Source of the DNA: Fremontodendron californicum
Taxonomy: Eukaryota > Streptophyta > Magnoliopsida > Malvales > Malvaceae
Assembly (NCBI GenBank): GCA_030761205.1
Contig: JAULJL010000033.1
Location: 1,116,001 to 1,180,000, forward strand
DNA length: 64,000 nucleotides
Reading direction: 5' to 3'
Position numbers and translations under genes: made by a program. The notes beneath the pieces are model-generated. The model was not told the DNA's origin and did not search any database. It saw only the letters and a program-made list of their open reading frames with translations. Below, piece by piece: positions 9,622 through 21,282 of the stretch. Within the stretch, counting starts at the first letter, position 1. The number at the start of each line of letters is the position of its first letter.

Positions 9622-10739
9622 GCTGATGCATGAGATCACTATTTCAACAAATGACAATCCAAAACTTCTAACACAGTTGACCTCTTTACTATCTGAAGTT
9701 GGGCTGAATATACAAGAAGCACATGCTTTTTCCACAACAGATGGCTATTCTTTGGATGTGTTCATTGTTACTGATTGGGCACTTGAGGAGACTGAGCAGC
9801 TCAGAAATGCATTGATAAAGGAGATATCCAAAGTTGATAAGCATTCATGGTTAAAATCTCATGCCATATATGATGTGAGGGAGCTAGAGCAAACTGGAAA
9901 CAAACTTGTCTCCAGTCATGTAAACATACCTGCTAGTGGAAATGATGATTGGGAAATTGATACTAGCCTGTTGAAGTATGAAAGCAAATTGGCTTCTGGC
10001 TCCTATGGTGATTTGTATAAAGGTACTTTCTGCGGTCAAGATGTAGCTATCAAAGTTCTTAGGGCTGAGCATCTAAATGAGAACTTGGAATTTACTCAAA
10101 AAGTTAATATCATGAGGAAAATTCGGCACAAAAATGTTGTTCAATTCATCGGTGCATGTACCAAATCTCCCAGCCTGTGCATTGTGACAGAGTTCTTGTC
10201 TGGTGGAAGCATGTATGACCTTCTGCATAAACAAAAATCTAGTTTTAAGCTTCCATTTTTACTCAAAGTAGCAATTGATGTTTCGAAGGTAATGAACTAC
10301 TTGCATCAAAATAGTATAATGCATAGGGATCTGCAAGCTGCCAATCTTTTGATGGATAGAAATGGAGTTGTCAAGGTAGCTGATTTTGGTGTTGCTAGGG
10401 TGCAAGCTCAGTCAGGTGTGATAAGTGCAGAAACAGGAACATATCGTTGGATGGCTCCAGAGGTGATTGAACACAAACCATATGATCACAAAGCTGATAT
10501 TTTCAGTTTCGGGATTGTGCTATGGGAACTGCTTACAGTGAAGGTAATTTTTTGGCAATATTTTGGTTGAAAAGAAAAAAAACATCAATTTTCTTTTTCT
10601 AGTGAAGATAGCTCAATCTTCATGTTACGGTTTATTTTGGTTTGTCTTTCATTTCTAGTAGTTTATGGTTGTACAGACTTAAAAACCAACCTCTAATTTT
10701 TGTGATCGATGCCAGCTTCCATATGAGAATTTAACCCCC
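9622..10739 (+). pseudogene. ACT-domain Ser/Thr/Tyr kinase fragment (STY8/17/46-like), with one retained intron
   Basis: The first true ATG is at 9626; an upstream TTG at 9611 is tubulin-derived. The product opens with an ACT-like domain (MHEITISTNDNPKLL, SEVGLNIQEAHAFS), then a kinase domain with glycine loop ASGSYGDLYKG, VAIKVL, HRDLQAANLLM, DFGVAR and TYRWMAPEV. It is continuous for about 920 bases although this plant kinase family is normally multi-exonic. At 10544 a GT donor opens a 172-nt intron ending CCAG at 10715, and the next exon (LPYENLTP) is cut at 10739 by LTR sequence. HRDLK has become HRDLQ and the alpha-C Glu position reads Lys (FTQKVNIM), so catalysis is unlikely. Plant relatives phosphorylate chloroplast precursor transit peptides in the cytosol. 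Confidence 0.88.
10544..10715 (+). other. Retained intron in the captured kinase fragment
   Basis: AAG|GTAATT donor at 10543/10544 and GATGCCAG|CTTCC acceptor at 10715/10716 bracket T-rich sequence. The flanking exons read WELLTVK and LPYENLTP, contiguous in this kinase family. All earlier introns appear absent. Confidence 0.8.
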
Positions 10740-10740
10740 C

Positions 10741-12686
10741 GGGATTCTTGGTTCGGATTAATTAATAGTTCGCCACCAAGTTTGTTTTTATTCTCATGAT
10801 ATACCGAGGCATATCAATTTTTTCGGATTATGTGATTACGACTTAAAATTCCTAACCATCCTTTATTTTTCCGGAAATGTTTTAAAAATACAAAAACAAT
10901 TTTTCAAGACTATTTTTCGAAGTAAAAACCTTTTCTAAGAACTTCGGGCATTTGTTTTCAAAACCTCCGGGTTACAATTCTTCAAATCCTTTGGGCATTG
11001 TGTTTTTTTTTTTAAAAAAAAAAAAAAAACCTTCGGCTCCGTTTTTGCTAAATCTGATTTAAGCATCTTTCTAAGGTAGTCGGATACCTTTTTAGGTATA
11101 CGGATGTCCTTACTTTAAGGAAGAAATACATCTCCATGCATTGCATTTTCAAAATGTTTTTACTTAATTTGTCAAAAATACGTACTTTTCGTTTTATTAA
11201 ACATTTGGCGAGAATTAGTTCCCGATCTTTGCCGGGTTTGCCGGGGAGGTTAGGAAATTGTTCAACGCACGTGTTTATATAATCGAAACGTATGGTTTTC
11301 ATTTACTAGGAATCATGTAAATATCATATAAAAGAATTATTTTTCAAGATTTGTTGGGTTTGCCGGGAAGCAAGATAATATTTTTCTACATATGTTATTT
11401 ATGTGATTCCTCACATGAATAATTCATTTCAGATAATGATGTGTGAATGTGATCATGATGTGATTATGAATATTTTGTGATGGTGCCATTTTGTTGATTA
11501 TGTCGTGTTATTCATATTGCCCTGTCATTCATTTTGCCATGTCATTTTAGACACTAGGTCATGTATATTCCATGTCATTTAGTTCATGCATTTCATATCA
11601 TGCCACTTGACTAATGACATAGGCCAATTAATGGTTCAAAGTCATGCTCTCTTGAGCATACTTGTGGAAAATTAAAAAGTTTGTCAAATTAATTATTCTA
11701 CCTTTGTGATTATTTTTACTTAGCTAATTTTTATCTAACTTTCAAAAAGTCTTAGCTACTGTTTGTGAGTCATTTTTTGAGTTTTAAATATTTTTACTTT
11801 GATTTTTAAATGATTTTATCAAAGACAAAAATGTATTTTGCCAAAACAGTTTTTTTCACCCCGTACTCGTAATTTCCCAATTTTTGTGGGAATACATATT
11901 TGATCAGAAAATTAATCTGATTTTTTCCCATATATCTTTACATGTCCTGAGTCTCCAGTATTTTTTTAGTAGTTTTTTGACTTTTTAAAAATAGGGTAAA
12001 AAATCGTGGCTTAAAACTGGACAGTGGAGACAGAATTGAATTTAAAGAGAAATCATTTTTCTGTTTTGGTTAAGTTACTTAGAGGGGGCTGATTAGAAAG
12101 GTTAGCTACTGACTTAGGGTTGTTTCTAAGCCTTTTTAAACTCTAAAAATGATTTTTTGAGTCTCGGGTTAAGGGTGGTCAAGTCCGGGATTTTAAACTT
12201 AGGAAATTAGAGCCATTTAAAAAAGATTTAACCCAGTTTTTTATTTTTAATCCAAGCTTTTCAAAATTGTTTTCAAACAATCACAAAGTATTTTGGTTTT
12301 AGAATATTTAATTTGACATATTTTCCTAAGGTAGCCGGGTATCTTTTTAGATATACGAATTTCCTTAATTAAAGGAAAAAATACATTTTCATGCATTGCA
12401 TTTTCCGTATTCATTCATTTTATATAATATGTGATTTTTGCTATGATAATTTCTATGATATTGTTATGATTTTGAGTTATGTTATATTGTTTATTATATG
12501 ATTTGGAATATTTCATGATTTCCTATACTTTTTATTTAGTTATTTTTGTCATATTATTTAGCATATACTATGTTCATGCATTATTATTTTTATTTTTATT
12601 TTCATGCATATTATATGATAGCATTATTTTATATTTTATGTCATTTAAATTATATGCCATATTATTCATATTTGCCATGTCATTTA
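10741..12686 (+). mobile_element. Tat-type LTR text following the captured cluster
   Basis: Contains the TTTGCCGGGGAGG motif (about 11236) and the TCTAAGGTAGYCGGATA phrase twice (about 11070 and 12325). From about 11600 it runs parallel to the LTRs at 31060 onward and, inverted, 14770 back to 13700. No gene. It ends in ATTTA, the left target-site copy of the next insertion. Confidence 0.7.
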
Positions 12687-13429
12687 TGTCGCAACCTAAA
12701 AAATAACGAGTCTCATCGCAAGACTTTATTATTCGTTAAGCGTGACATTAAAAAAAAACCGAGGAAAAGTCAACTTAATTTCTCTAGAAAAATGAAGGTT
12801 TTGAAAATGACCTTGATAAAGACATGGAGTCGCCACCAATCTTTTTTAGCTAGGTGTGATCGGTCACCTATTAAAACCGGTTTTAAAAAATATTTTAAAA
12901 ATTAATTAAAACATTTTTAAAACCATTCAAGTCTACGTTTAAACCAGAGAAATCAAAGAAACGGGTTCGGGACTCGGTTACGTGCGGGGAAGGATTAGCA
13001 CCCCCACAACGCCCGTATAAAACAGTACCTTATTAATCGTGTGTTATCTCAAGTCTCGGTAAAAAGTTGGTTTTAAATTTAGTATTTCAAGTTAATTCCC
13101 AATTTAAAGAAAAATAATTCCATTTTTAATTAAAAATGATCCGGAACTTATAAATTCAAAATTTTCCTATATTCCCCAACAAACGTGGCAAAATATAGAA
13201 ATTTTTATTAGTTTTGGAAAACTTTCCGAATCATTCTCTTTTTTTGAAAGAAAGATATTCCTTTATTAATGATAATTGATGATATTCCCTCTAGCAAACC
13301 CGGTAGAGAACTCATGAATTATTTTAACTCGGGAATATCTTTATTTTTTTATTGAAAAATCATTATCCTTTTGAAAACATTTTAAAAGATATGAATATGT
13401 ATATGCATGACATAAATAAAATGACATAG

Positions 13430-13700
13430 CAAAATCTAAATAATATAATGCATCCTAAATGATATAATATAATTTAAATGCCTTAGCATATTCTAAATGA
13501 AATGAAATGTCCTAAGTTATATGACATATTCTAAATGAAATGGAATGACCTAGGTAACATAATATATTCTATATGAAATGTAATATCCTAAGTCATATGA
13601 TATATTCTAAATGAAATGAAATATCCTAAGTCATATGATATATTCTATATGAAATAAAATAACCTAGGTAACATAATATATTCTATATGAAATGATTTAA
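13430..13700 (-). repeat. Short-unit TTTAGAATAT/TCATTTC repeats in the solo LTR
   Basis: Imperfect copies of ATATTCTAWATGAAATG recur about every 40-60 bases. The same block, forward, is at 17900-18230 and 32080-32520. Confidence 0.7.
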
Positions 13701-16639
13701 TTTAAATGACATGGCAAATATGGATGATATGGCATATAATTTAAATAACATGGAATATAAAATAATACTATCATATAATATGCATGGAAATAAAAATGAA
13801 AATAATAATGCATGAACATAGTATATGCTAAATAATATAACCAAAAAAAAATAATTAACATATGATATCATGAAATATTCCAAATCATATAATAAACAAT
13901 ATAACATAACTCAAAATCGTAATAATATCATAGAAATTATCATAGCAAAAATCACATATTATATAAAACGCATGAATATGGAAAATGCAATGCATGAAAA
14001 TGTATTTTTTCCTTTATTAAGGGAATACCTATATCTAAAAAGATATCCAGCTACCTTAGGAAAATATGTCAAATTAAATATTCTAAAACAAAAATACTTT
14101 GTGATTGTTTGAAAACAATTTTGAAAAACTTAGGTTAAAAATAAAAAAACTGGGTTAAAGCTTTTTTTAAATCGCTCTAATTTCCTAAGTTTAAAATCCC
14201 GGACTTGACCACTCTTAACCCGAGACTTAAAAAATAATTTTTAGAGTTTAAAAAGGCTTAGAAACTACCATAAGTCAGTAGCTAAACTTCCTAATCAGCT
14301 CCCTCTAAGTAACATAACCAAAACAGAAAAATGATTTTTCATTAAATTCAATTATGACTCCACTGTCCAGTTTTAAGCCATGATTTTTTACCCTATTTTT
14401 AAAAATAAAAAAATTCTGAAAACAATATTGGAGACTCAAGACATGTAAAACTACACATAAAGAAATCAGCTTAATTTTCTGATTAAAGAATGCCCAGAAA
14501 AATGGGGAAAGTACGAGTACTGGGTGAAAAAATTGTTTTGCCAAAATACATTTTTGCCTTTGATAAAATCATTTAAAATCAAAGTAAAAATATTTAAGAC
14601 TCACAAAATGACTCACAAATAGTAGCTAGGACTTTTTGAAAGTTAGATAAAAATTGGCTAAGTAAAAAAAAAATCACAAAGGTAGAATAATCAATTTGAC
14701 AAACCTTAATTTTCCATAAGTGTGCTCAAGAGAGCATGACTTTGAACCATTAATTGGCCTAAGTCATTATTCAAGTGTCATGATCATGAAATGCATGAAA
14801 AATTACAGAAAATATGATGCATGAAATGTATGAGTTTAAACCTAAATGTCATGGAAAAATGCATGGCATCCATATAGTAACCTAGACCTAAATGAACTTG
14901 CATGGCATTTAATGCAACCTAGGTCTAAAATGCATGAATATGCATGGCAAATAAACCAAACCTAATAACTAAAATATGCATGGCATTTTCACAAACACAA
15001 GGCATGCTTAAACTAAAAACTCAACCAAATATCATGCAAATGCTAACCTATCAACTAACATAGGAAAAATGCAACCATGATGCTAGAATATAAGGAGTGG
15101 CCGAATGGCCTATAGTTCCTAAGAAGCATGGCATTTTCACAAACTCTTGGTATACTTAAACTAAATACTCAATCAAATGTCATGCAAATGCAAAAACCTA
15201 CCAACTAACATGGCAAAAATGCAACATACAATGCAAAACACATGGAGTAGCCGAATGGCCTCAAGCTCCAACAAACATGGCATTTTCACAAACACTTGAT
15301 ATACTAACATGTTCAACTAAAATATAACACTCAAAACATGCAAACACAAAGTAGAAATACTAAAACCAAACAAGCATTTTCACAAATATTTGATATACTA
15401 ACATGCTCAACTAAAATATAAAACTCAAATCATGCAAACACAACACAAGCATTTTCACAAACACTTGATATACTAAATATAAAACATCAACAAATTTAAA
15501 CATTATGAAAACAGAAAATTAAAAATGCAAGAACATGATATTTAAATCATAAATGGCAACAAACAAAGCAACAAAATTAAAATATGACTCAAGTATATGA
15601 AGTAGAATAACACTTAAAACATCAAGATTAAGGAAAATAACATAAATAACATGATAAAATAAACAAAACAGCAACATTAAAAAAAATGTAGGCCATTCGG
15701 CCATGGTGTGAAAAATGTAAAAAAAAAAAATTGTAAAAAAATATTTAAGAAAGAGATGAAGAAAGAACTTAAGAAGAACAATAAAAAAAAACTTATTTAA
15801 AAAGGAAACTCACCAAATAATAATCAAAATAGCAAAAACAAGAATGGAAAATAAAGAAATTGCAAGAGTTGGTGCTCAAGAGCAACCTCAAGAAGCTATA
15901 CTTCAAGCTTTATCTCTTCAAACTTTCCTTTCTTTTCTAAACTTTTTCTTTTTGCTTTCAACCAAAGAGAGAAAAACCAAGTAAAAACCTAGAGAAATCA
16001 GAAAAATAAAGTCTGAAAATGAAAATTTTGCCCCTCCCCTTAATGCTGGTAGAATTTTACCTCTAACCTCCCCTAGGATGTTGTCATTTTGATTCCCACC
16101 AACTTCCATCCAAGGGCTAGTGATTCAAGGTGAAAAATCATGAAATTATCACCCTTAGATTAGCATATCAGCTGTCCATAATTACAGCTATTCAAGAATA
16201 ATGTTGACACTCTCCCTTGGCCTATGTGGCTTAATCACAATGGCTTGATCAAAAAGAATCTCTAACTAACTCTTAATTCTTAGCCATTTGATTGAAAAAT
16301 CAGAAGCTTCCTTCTTCCTTTGGGCCTTGGCAGGCCAGCACTTCTCTTTTCCAGCCCAAGTCGGATTTTGAAGAAAGGCCAAAATAAGCCCTTTTCGGTT
16401 GCTTGGGTGAAATGACCGTTTTGTCCCCTGGATGCAAATAAATGTCAAACGGACTCCAAATTAAAATTTTATTTTTTTAATACTTTCAAAATAATAAAAT
16501 ATTGAATTCTGAAAGTTTGCAAAATTTTCCGAGTCCGTTTGCTATTTATTTGGATTTTTTCTTCCAAAAATGCCCTTTTATGCCCCCACATTTTACCATT
16601 TTTTAAATGAGATCCAAATCAAGATTTTTATTCACCAAT

Positions 16640-17175
16640 CTCTTCCAAATAATTTAAAAGTGTGATTTGGAAGTTTTCATAATTTTTGGAACTCATTTGG
16701 TATTTTTTCGGGATTTTTCTACTTGAATTACTACATAGGGGCTCGGGATTTGGCCATTTTGCAAACGAACTCCAAATCAAGATTTTCCTTCACCAATATC
16801 TTCCAAATAATTTAAAAATGAGATTTGCAAAATTTCAAAATTTTTGGAGTCCATTTGCTATTTTTCCTGGATTTATCTTCTTGAATTATTGCATAGGAGG
16901 CTCGGGATTTGGCCATTTTGCAAACGAACTTAGAATCAAGATTTTCTTTCGCCAATATCTTCTAAATAATTTAAAAATGAGATTTGAAAATTTTCAGAAT
17001 TTTTGGAGTTCATTTGCTATTTTTTCGAGATTTATCTTCTTGAATTTCTGCGTAAGAGACCGGGATTTGGCCATTTTGCAAACGAACTCCGAATCAAGAT
17101 TTTATTTCGCCAATATCTTTAAAATGATTTAAGAATGAGATTTTCAAATGTTCAGAATTTTTGGAGTCCATTTGC
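16640..17175 (-). repeat. About 159-bp tandem repeat in U3 of the solo LTR
   Basis: GGCCATTTTGCAAACGAACT recurs near 16752, 16912 and 17070, with shared intervening text (AATTTTTGGAGTCCATTTGC). Equivalent arrays stand in U3 of the LTRs at 28500-29060 and 35030-35560. Confidence 0.8.
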
Positions 17176-17644
17176 TATTTTTCTCAAATTTTCCAATTTT
17201 GCCATTTTGCCTCCGAAACCCGGTTTTGCTCAAAACAAGTCTGTTTTTCAGATTTTCTTCAAACTGAGCCTTGGGCTATCCCTTTTTAATCATTCCTCAT
17301 CCATTAGGGGCTTTGTTCTTACCAAGTCAGGCCATTTTTGTAGTTCTTCCCAATTTCACCGAAATCCATCAAAAACCCTAATTCTCGATTTTCTCCCAGA
17401 TTGACTTTTCTTTCGGTTTTTCTTTCAAGTGGCTTATCCATTACCCGTAGTCAGTGCTTATATTTCATTTGGAACCTTCAATTTCGACCAATTCGATCGT
17501 TTAAGCACTTTTCCCCAAATTTCCCGGATTAGGGTTTCCTTTCTACTGAATCTCCATAACCAAACTTCCAAACTCCATATCTTTCGATGTAGACCTCGGA
17601 TTATCAAAATTCTTTCGCCATTTTTCAATTGAACTTCAAATCTT

Positions 17645-17765
17645 GATTTTGAAAGTGGGTTGACTTTTTTAATAGTTGACTTTCTGGGGTTGACTTTTTT
17701 GGGGTTGACTTTTTTTGGGGTTGACTTTTTTCGAGCTTGACTTTTTTTGAGTTTGACTTTTTATG
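17645..17765 (-). promoter_or_regulatory. Cluster of TTGACT (W-box core) repeats near the LTR start
   Basis: At least seven TTGACTTTTT-type repeats stand within about 120 bases. Equivalent clusters, seen as AAAGTCAA, occur at 27790-27870 and 34340-34430. TTGAC(C/T) is the core bound by plant WRKY factors; use as an enhancer is inference. Confidence 0.5.
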
Positions 17766-17893
17766 CTCGCCCTCTTAAACTAAGTCTCGGGGTACCACCT
17801 GTAGGATGAAAAAAGTCTTTTCACATTCTAAAACCTCAATTTAGGAAGAAAACATACATATTTTAGTGGTCTGGACAAAATTAGGTGTCTACA

Positions 17894-18630
17894 ATTTAAA
17901 TCATTTCATTTCATATAGAATACGCATGTTACTTAGGTCCTTTCATTTCATGTAGAATATATTATGTTACTTAGGTTATTTCATTTCATTTAGGATATAT
18001 TATGTCATTTAGGATATTTTATTTCATTTAAAATATTATGTTACCTAGGATATTTCATTTCATTTAGAATATATCATATGACTTAGGATATTGCATCTCA
18101 TATAGAACATATTATGCTACTTAGGTCATTTCATTTCATATAGAATAAGTATATAACTTAGGACATTTCATTTCATTTAGAATATGCTAAGGCATTTAAA
18201 TTATATCATATCATTTAGGAAGCATTATATTATTTAGATTTTGCTATGTCATTTTATTTATGTCATGCATATACATATTCATATCTTTTAAAATGTTTTC
18301 AAAAGGATAATGATTTTTTTCAATAAAAAATAAAGATATTCCCGAGTTAAAATAATTCATGAGTTCTCTACCGGGTTTGCTGGAGGGAATATCATCAATT
18401 ATCGTTAATGAAGGAATATCTTTCTTTCAAAAAAGAGAATGATTTGGAAAGTTTTCCAAAACTAATAAAAATTTCTATATTTTGCCACGTTTGTTGGGGA
18501 ATATAGGAAAATTTTGAATTTATAAATTTTGGATCATTTTTAATTAAAAATGGAATTATTTTTCTTTAAATTGGGAATTAACTTGAAATACTGAATTTAA
18601 AACCAACTTTACACCGAGACTTGAGATAAC
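17894..18630 (+). mobile_element. Continuation of A's 3' LTR between the two solo insertions
   Basis: Starts with the right copy of ATTTA and carries TCATTTCATTTAGAATAT repeats to about 18230. It then gives the TTCTCTACCGGGTTTGC block and text nearly identical to 1-235. It ends in ATAAC, the left target-site copy of the next solo LTR. Confidence 0.85.
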
Positions 18631-20491
18631 TGATAACTCGTATAATTATATAGTTTTTAGTTATGTTTTATTATTGTTTTGTGTCAAATACGAGTTATTA
18701 TTGTTTAGTCTAATTGTGTTTATGATCTTTTATATTTTTATGTAATTTGGTGTTTTTCACAAGTTTCTTTGAGTGATTTCAGATTACTAGAATTAAAGGC
18801 AAATCCAGTTCAGTTCCAGTTCCGACATCTTTTTCCATATCAGCTATATCTCGAGTTTCACTGAAGCAATAAGGCTGAAATTTTAACCGTGAAAAGTGAA
18901 GAGGCATATCTATCTTTTTCATGTTTTACACTTCTTGAAACGGAGTCGTTTTCCCTAGCGAAATAGACCATCAAGTTGGCTGATGTGCAATGACGTCTGT
19001 GCTGACCTGTTTTCGTATTTTGCCCATATCTTCTTATCGACATCAGAAAATGAGCGGATTCCAACGGCTATGGATCAGTAACTCATAGGAGAAGATTTTT
19101 CTAGAAGACCATGTGATCAGATCAGGCCTCCAAAATTGACAAAATCGACCATCAAGTTGGCTGATCAAAATTGTCATACAATATGACGAAAATTGTTAGA
19201 AAAATGCACCCACCTATTATACCTACCTTTGAAATTTGTAAAGCTTGTCTCTTGTCATTTAGCCCTCCAAAATGTGTATAAATAGAGGGCCTTGGATGAT
19301 TGTAGAGGATCATATTGTACATTGGTAGGATATTAGCCATTGTAATAAAATTCTCTAAGTTTTCTTCTTCTTTCTTTTCTCTAGTTTTCTTTTTCTTTAT
19401 TTCCTTCTTCTTCTTTCTTTCTTTTATTTCCTTCTTAGATTCTCTTTAATTTTATGTTTATGTTTACAATGCCTATGCTAGGCTAAACTTCTATTTGGTT
19501 AAGGGTGATTTCAAAGCCCTAGACATGTTTTGTGATTGATTTTCAGATTCTATCTATCATTAATTTTCTATCAAAGTTGCTTATGTTCTTCTACAAGAAT
19601 TGTTCATGATGTTGTCTTGATTTATTTAGGTGTACAACTAGATAGATCTTGATAATTATCTATTGCTAGTCTAGGAGTCTTGATCCGTGTAATTGTCTTG
19701 ATTTCCTATTCATAAGTGGCAATTGTGATTAATGATTATGGTCAAGTTTTCAATAATTGCAAAGTGGAACATAACCTAAGTTGAACAATCCGAGCTTATG
19801 TGTTTGTTGCTTAGATCAACCTATCTTTCTCATCATAAAGCTGCCATTAAATTGAATTTAGAGAGCTTATTCTAGGTTGTTTAATGGTTAGAGATTAAAT
19901 AGAGAGCTTGTTCTATTTAACGACAAACTAAGGAAAGATTGGGATAACAGAGCTTGTTGTTATCTACGGTTGTTAACTTTGATAGTTGGTTGATATTGAT
20001 AGATTTGAAATTGATTCTTAATGATGTCTAGTGGTGGAGAATGAAACCTTAACCATATTTTTCATATTTGATTCTTCTTACTTACTTGTTTTCTTACTTT
20101 TCTAGTTTGCTTATTTTTAAAAGTATATTTATTTTTATTGGCTGGTTATACCGCCTAATTTGTATATTAACTTTGTTTTATTTTTATTGGCTGGTTATAC
20201 CGCCTAATTTAGTATATATATTTTTATTGGCTGGTTATACCGCCTAATTTAGTATATATATTTTTATTGGCTGGTTATACCGTCTTGCATCTTATTCTTA
20301 TTATTTACTTTAGTTTAAATCTGGCTTCAAAAACCCCTTTTCTTTTATTGTTTTCTTTGAACGTAAGTTATAAACTAATAACTCATAGATTAAAACCCAA
20401 TCCCTGAGGACTCGACCCTTGCTAATCATTATACTTACAATTGATCTTTTTAGTGCAAGGTTAAATAAGATACACTCTTTTGGGTGCATCA
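18631..20491 (+). mobile_element. Solo LTR of the element-D family (Athila-like), 1861 bp, TSD ATAAC
   Basis: Starts TGATAACTCG and ends GGGTGCATCA, with ATAAC at 18626-18630 and 20492-20496. It matches D's LTRs and the solo LTR at 40048-42090 but has a single copy of the 181-bp unit that is doubled in those. Four copies of a roughly 40-bp GGCTGGTTATACCGCC unit lie at 20138-20285. Confidence 0.92.
19277..19284 (+). promoter_or_regulatory. TATA box of the D-family LTR
   Basis: TATAAATA in GTGTATAAATAGAGGGCC, with an AATAAA about 65 bases downstream. The arrangement is conserved at 40875-40882 and, inverted, at 51953-51961 and 59306-59314. It would start element transcription. Confidence 0.7.
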
Positions 20492-20849
20492 ATAACACAC
20501 GATTAATAAGGTACCGTTTTATACGGGTGTTGTGGGGGTGCTAATCCTTCCCCATACGTAATTGAGTCTCGAACCTGTTTCTTTGATTTCTCTAGCTTAA
20601 AACGCAGACTTGAAATTGGTTTTTAAAATGTTTTAATTAATTTTTAAAATATTTTATAAAACCGGTTTTAATAGGTGGCCGATCACACCTAGCTAAAAAA
20701 GATTGGCGAGTCCATGTCTTTTTGAGGTCATTTTAAAAACCTTAATTTTTCTAGAGGAATTAAGTAGACTTTTCCTCGATCTTTTTTAATGTCACGCTTA
20801 ACGAATAATAAATTCTTGCGATGAGACTTGTTATTTTTAGGTTGCGACA
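20492..20849 (+). mobile_element. End of A's 3' LTR
   Basis: Parallel to 227-584 of the 5' LTR, with the same GTTGCGACA terminus. The following base is already pol sequence of element B, so A is inserted in B. Confidence 0.85.
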
Positions 20850-21164
20850 GTCCCGTCTCGCAGTATGGTTATTGAGTGGGAGCCTATGACTTTCCCAACA
20901 ATCCTTCACAGCTTCTGCTCAGCCAGTTTTCTATTCGGAGAAAAAGATTATGATGATGTACTTATAATGATTGAGCAAGCTTTCGAGAGGTTCCATGTGG
21001 ATAAGGGTAAGCAGATACAGGATATAGTGATCTGCATGATTGGGGAAGAAGGAATGGAAAGTAAGAATGCAAACTGGATGGTGCGACCTTGTCCACCAGG
21101 ATATAGACTAACCAATTGGAGTGCAACCGAGCTGCCTATAGTGTTTAAGTCTATTCCAAAGTAA
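20850..21164 (+). pseudogene. Element B pol, region upstream of RT
   Basis: The open frame (20865-21164) reads FGEKDYDDVLIMIEQAF and later NANWMVRPCPPGYRL, and ends with a stop at 21162. In Tat-type polyproteins such a segment stands between protease and RT; I base this on position and lineage style, not on a catalytic motif. B's gag, protease, PBS and 5' LTR are not in the window, having been displaced by A's insertion. Confidence 0.55.
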
Positions 21165-21282
21165 TACTGTAAAAAACAATCTTAATTATCTTTGCCCAGA
21201 GATATTAAGAATTTTTCTGTAATGGGCTTTTGTTTAAACATTTTCACTCAATAAATAACAAGCACGATGCATTTTCATCATA

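Larger units (their letters stand above)
12687..17893 (-). mobile_element. Solo LTR of a Tat/Ogre-like element, 5207 bp, TSD ATTTA
   Basis: Read on the minus strand it starts TGTAGACACC (17893) and ends GTTGCGACA (12687). ATTTA flanks it at 12682-12686 and 17894-17898. There is no PBS, PPT or coding interior, so it is a solo LTR left by LTR-LTR recombination. It is the only uninterrupted Tat-type LTR bounded by a target duplication here and a good reference copy for the family. All ORFs inside are short and AT-driven. Confidence 0.9.
8147..20849 (+). mobile_element. Composite 3' LTR of element A, expanded by captured DNA and two solo LTRs
   Basis: Starts TGTAGACACC after the PPT and ends GTTGCGACA at 20849. 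The original LTR text is found at 8147-8500, 10741-12686, 17894-18630 and 20492-20849. Between these lie captured host-gene pieces (8.5-10.74 kb), a reverse solo LTR (12687-17893) and an Athila-type solo LTR (18631-20491). Part 10741-11530 resembles the later portion of an LTR (compare 62340-62880) and is followed at about 11560 by earlier-LTR text, so the LTR is also internally rearranged. No PBS follows 20849; B's pol text starts there. Confidence 0.75.

Noticed and set aside
12479..12706. Hydrophobic 75-aa ORF with a mirror copy at 13683-13907 (minus)
   Set aside because: Both are the same AT-rich LTR stretch in opposite orientation; the hydrophobicity follows from T-rich codons.
19152..19340. 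A 62-aa minus-strand ORF repeated at 40750-40938
   Set aside because: It is antisense to the LTR promoter region and broken by a TGA in D's LTRs, so its conservation reflects LTR identity, not coding.
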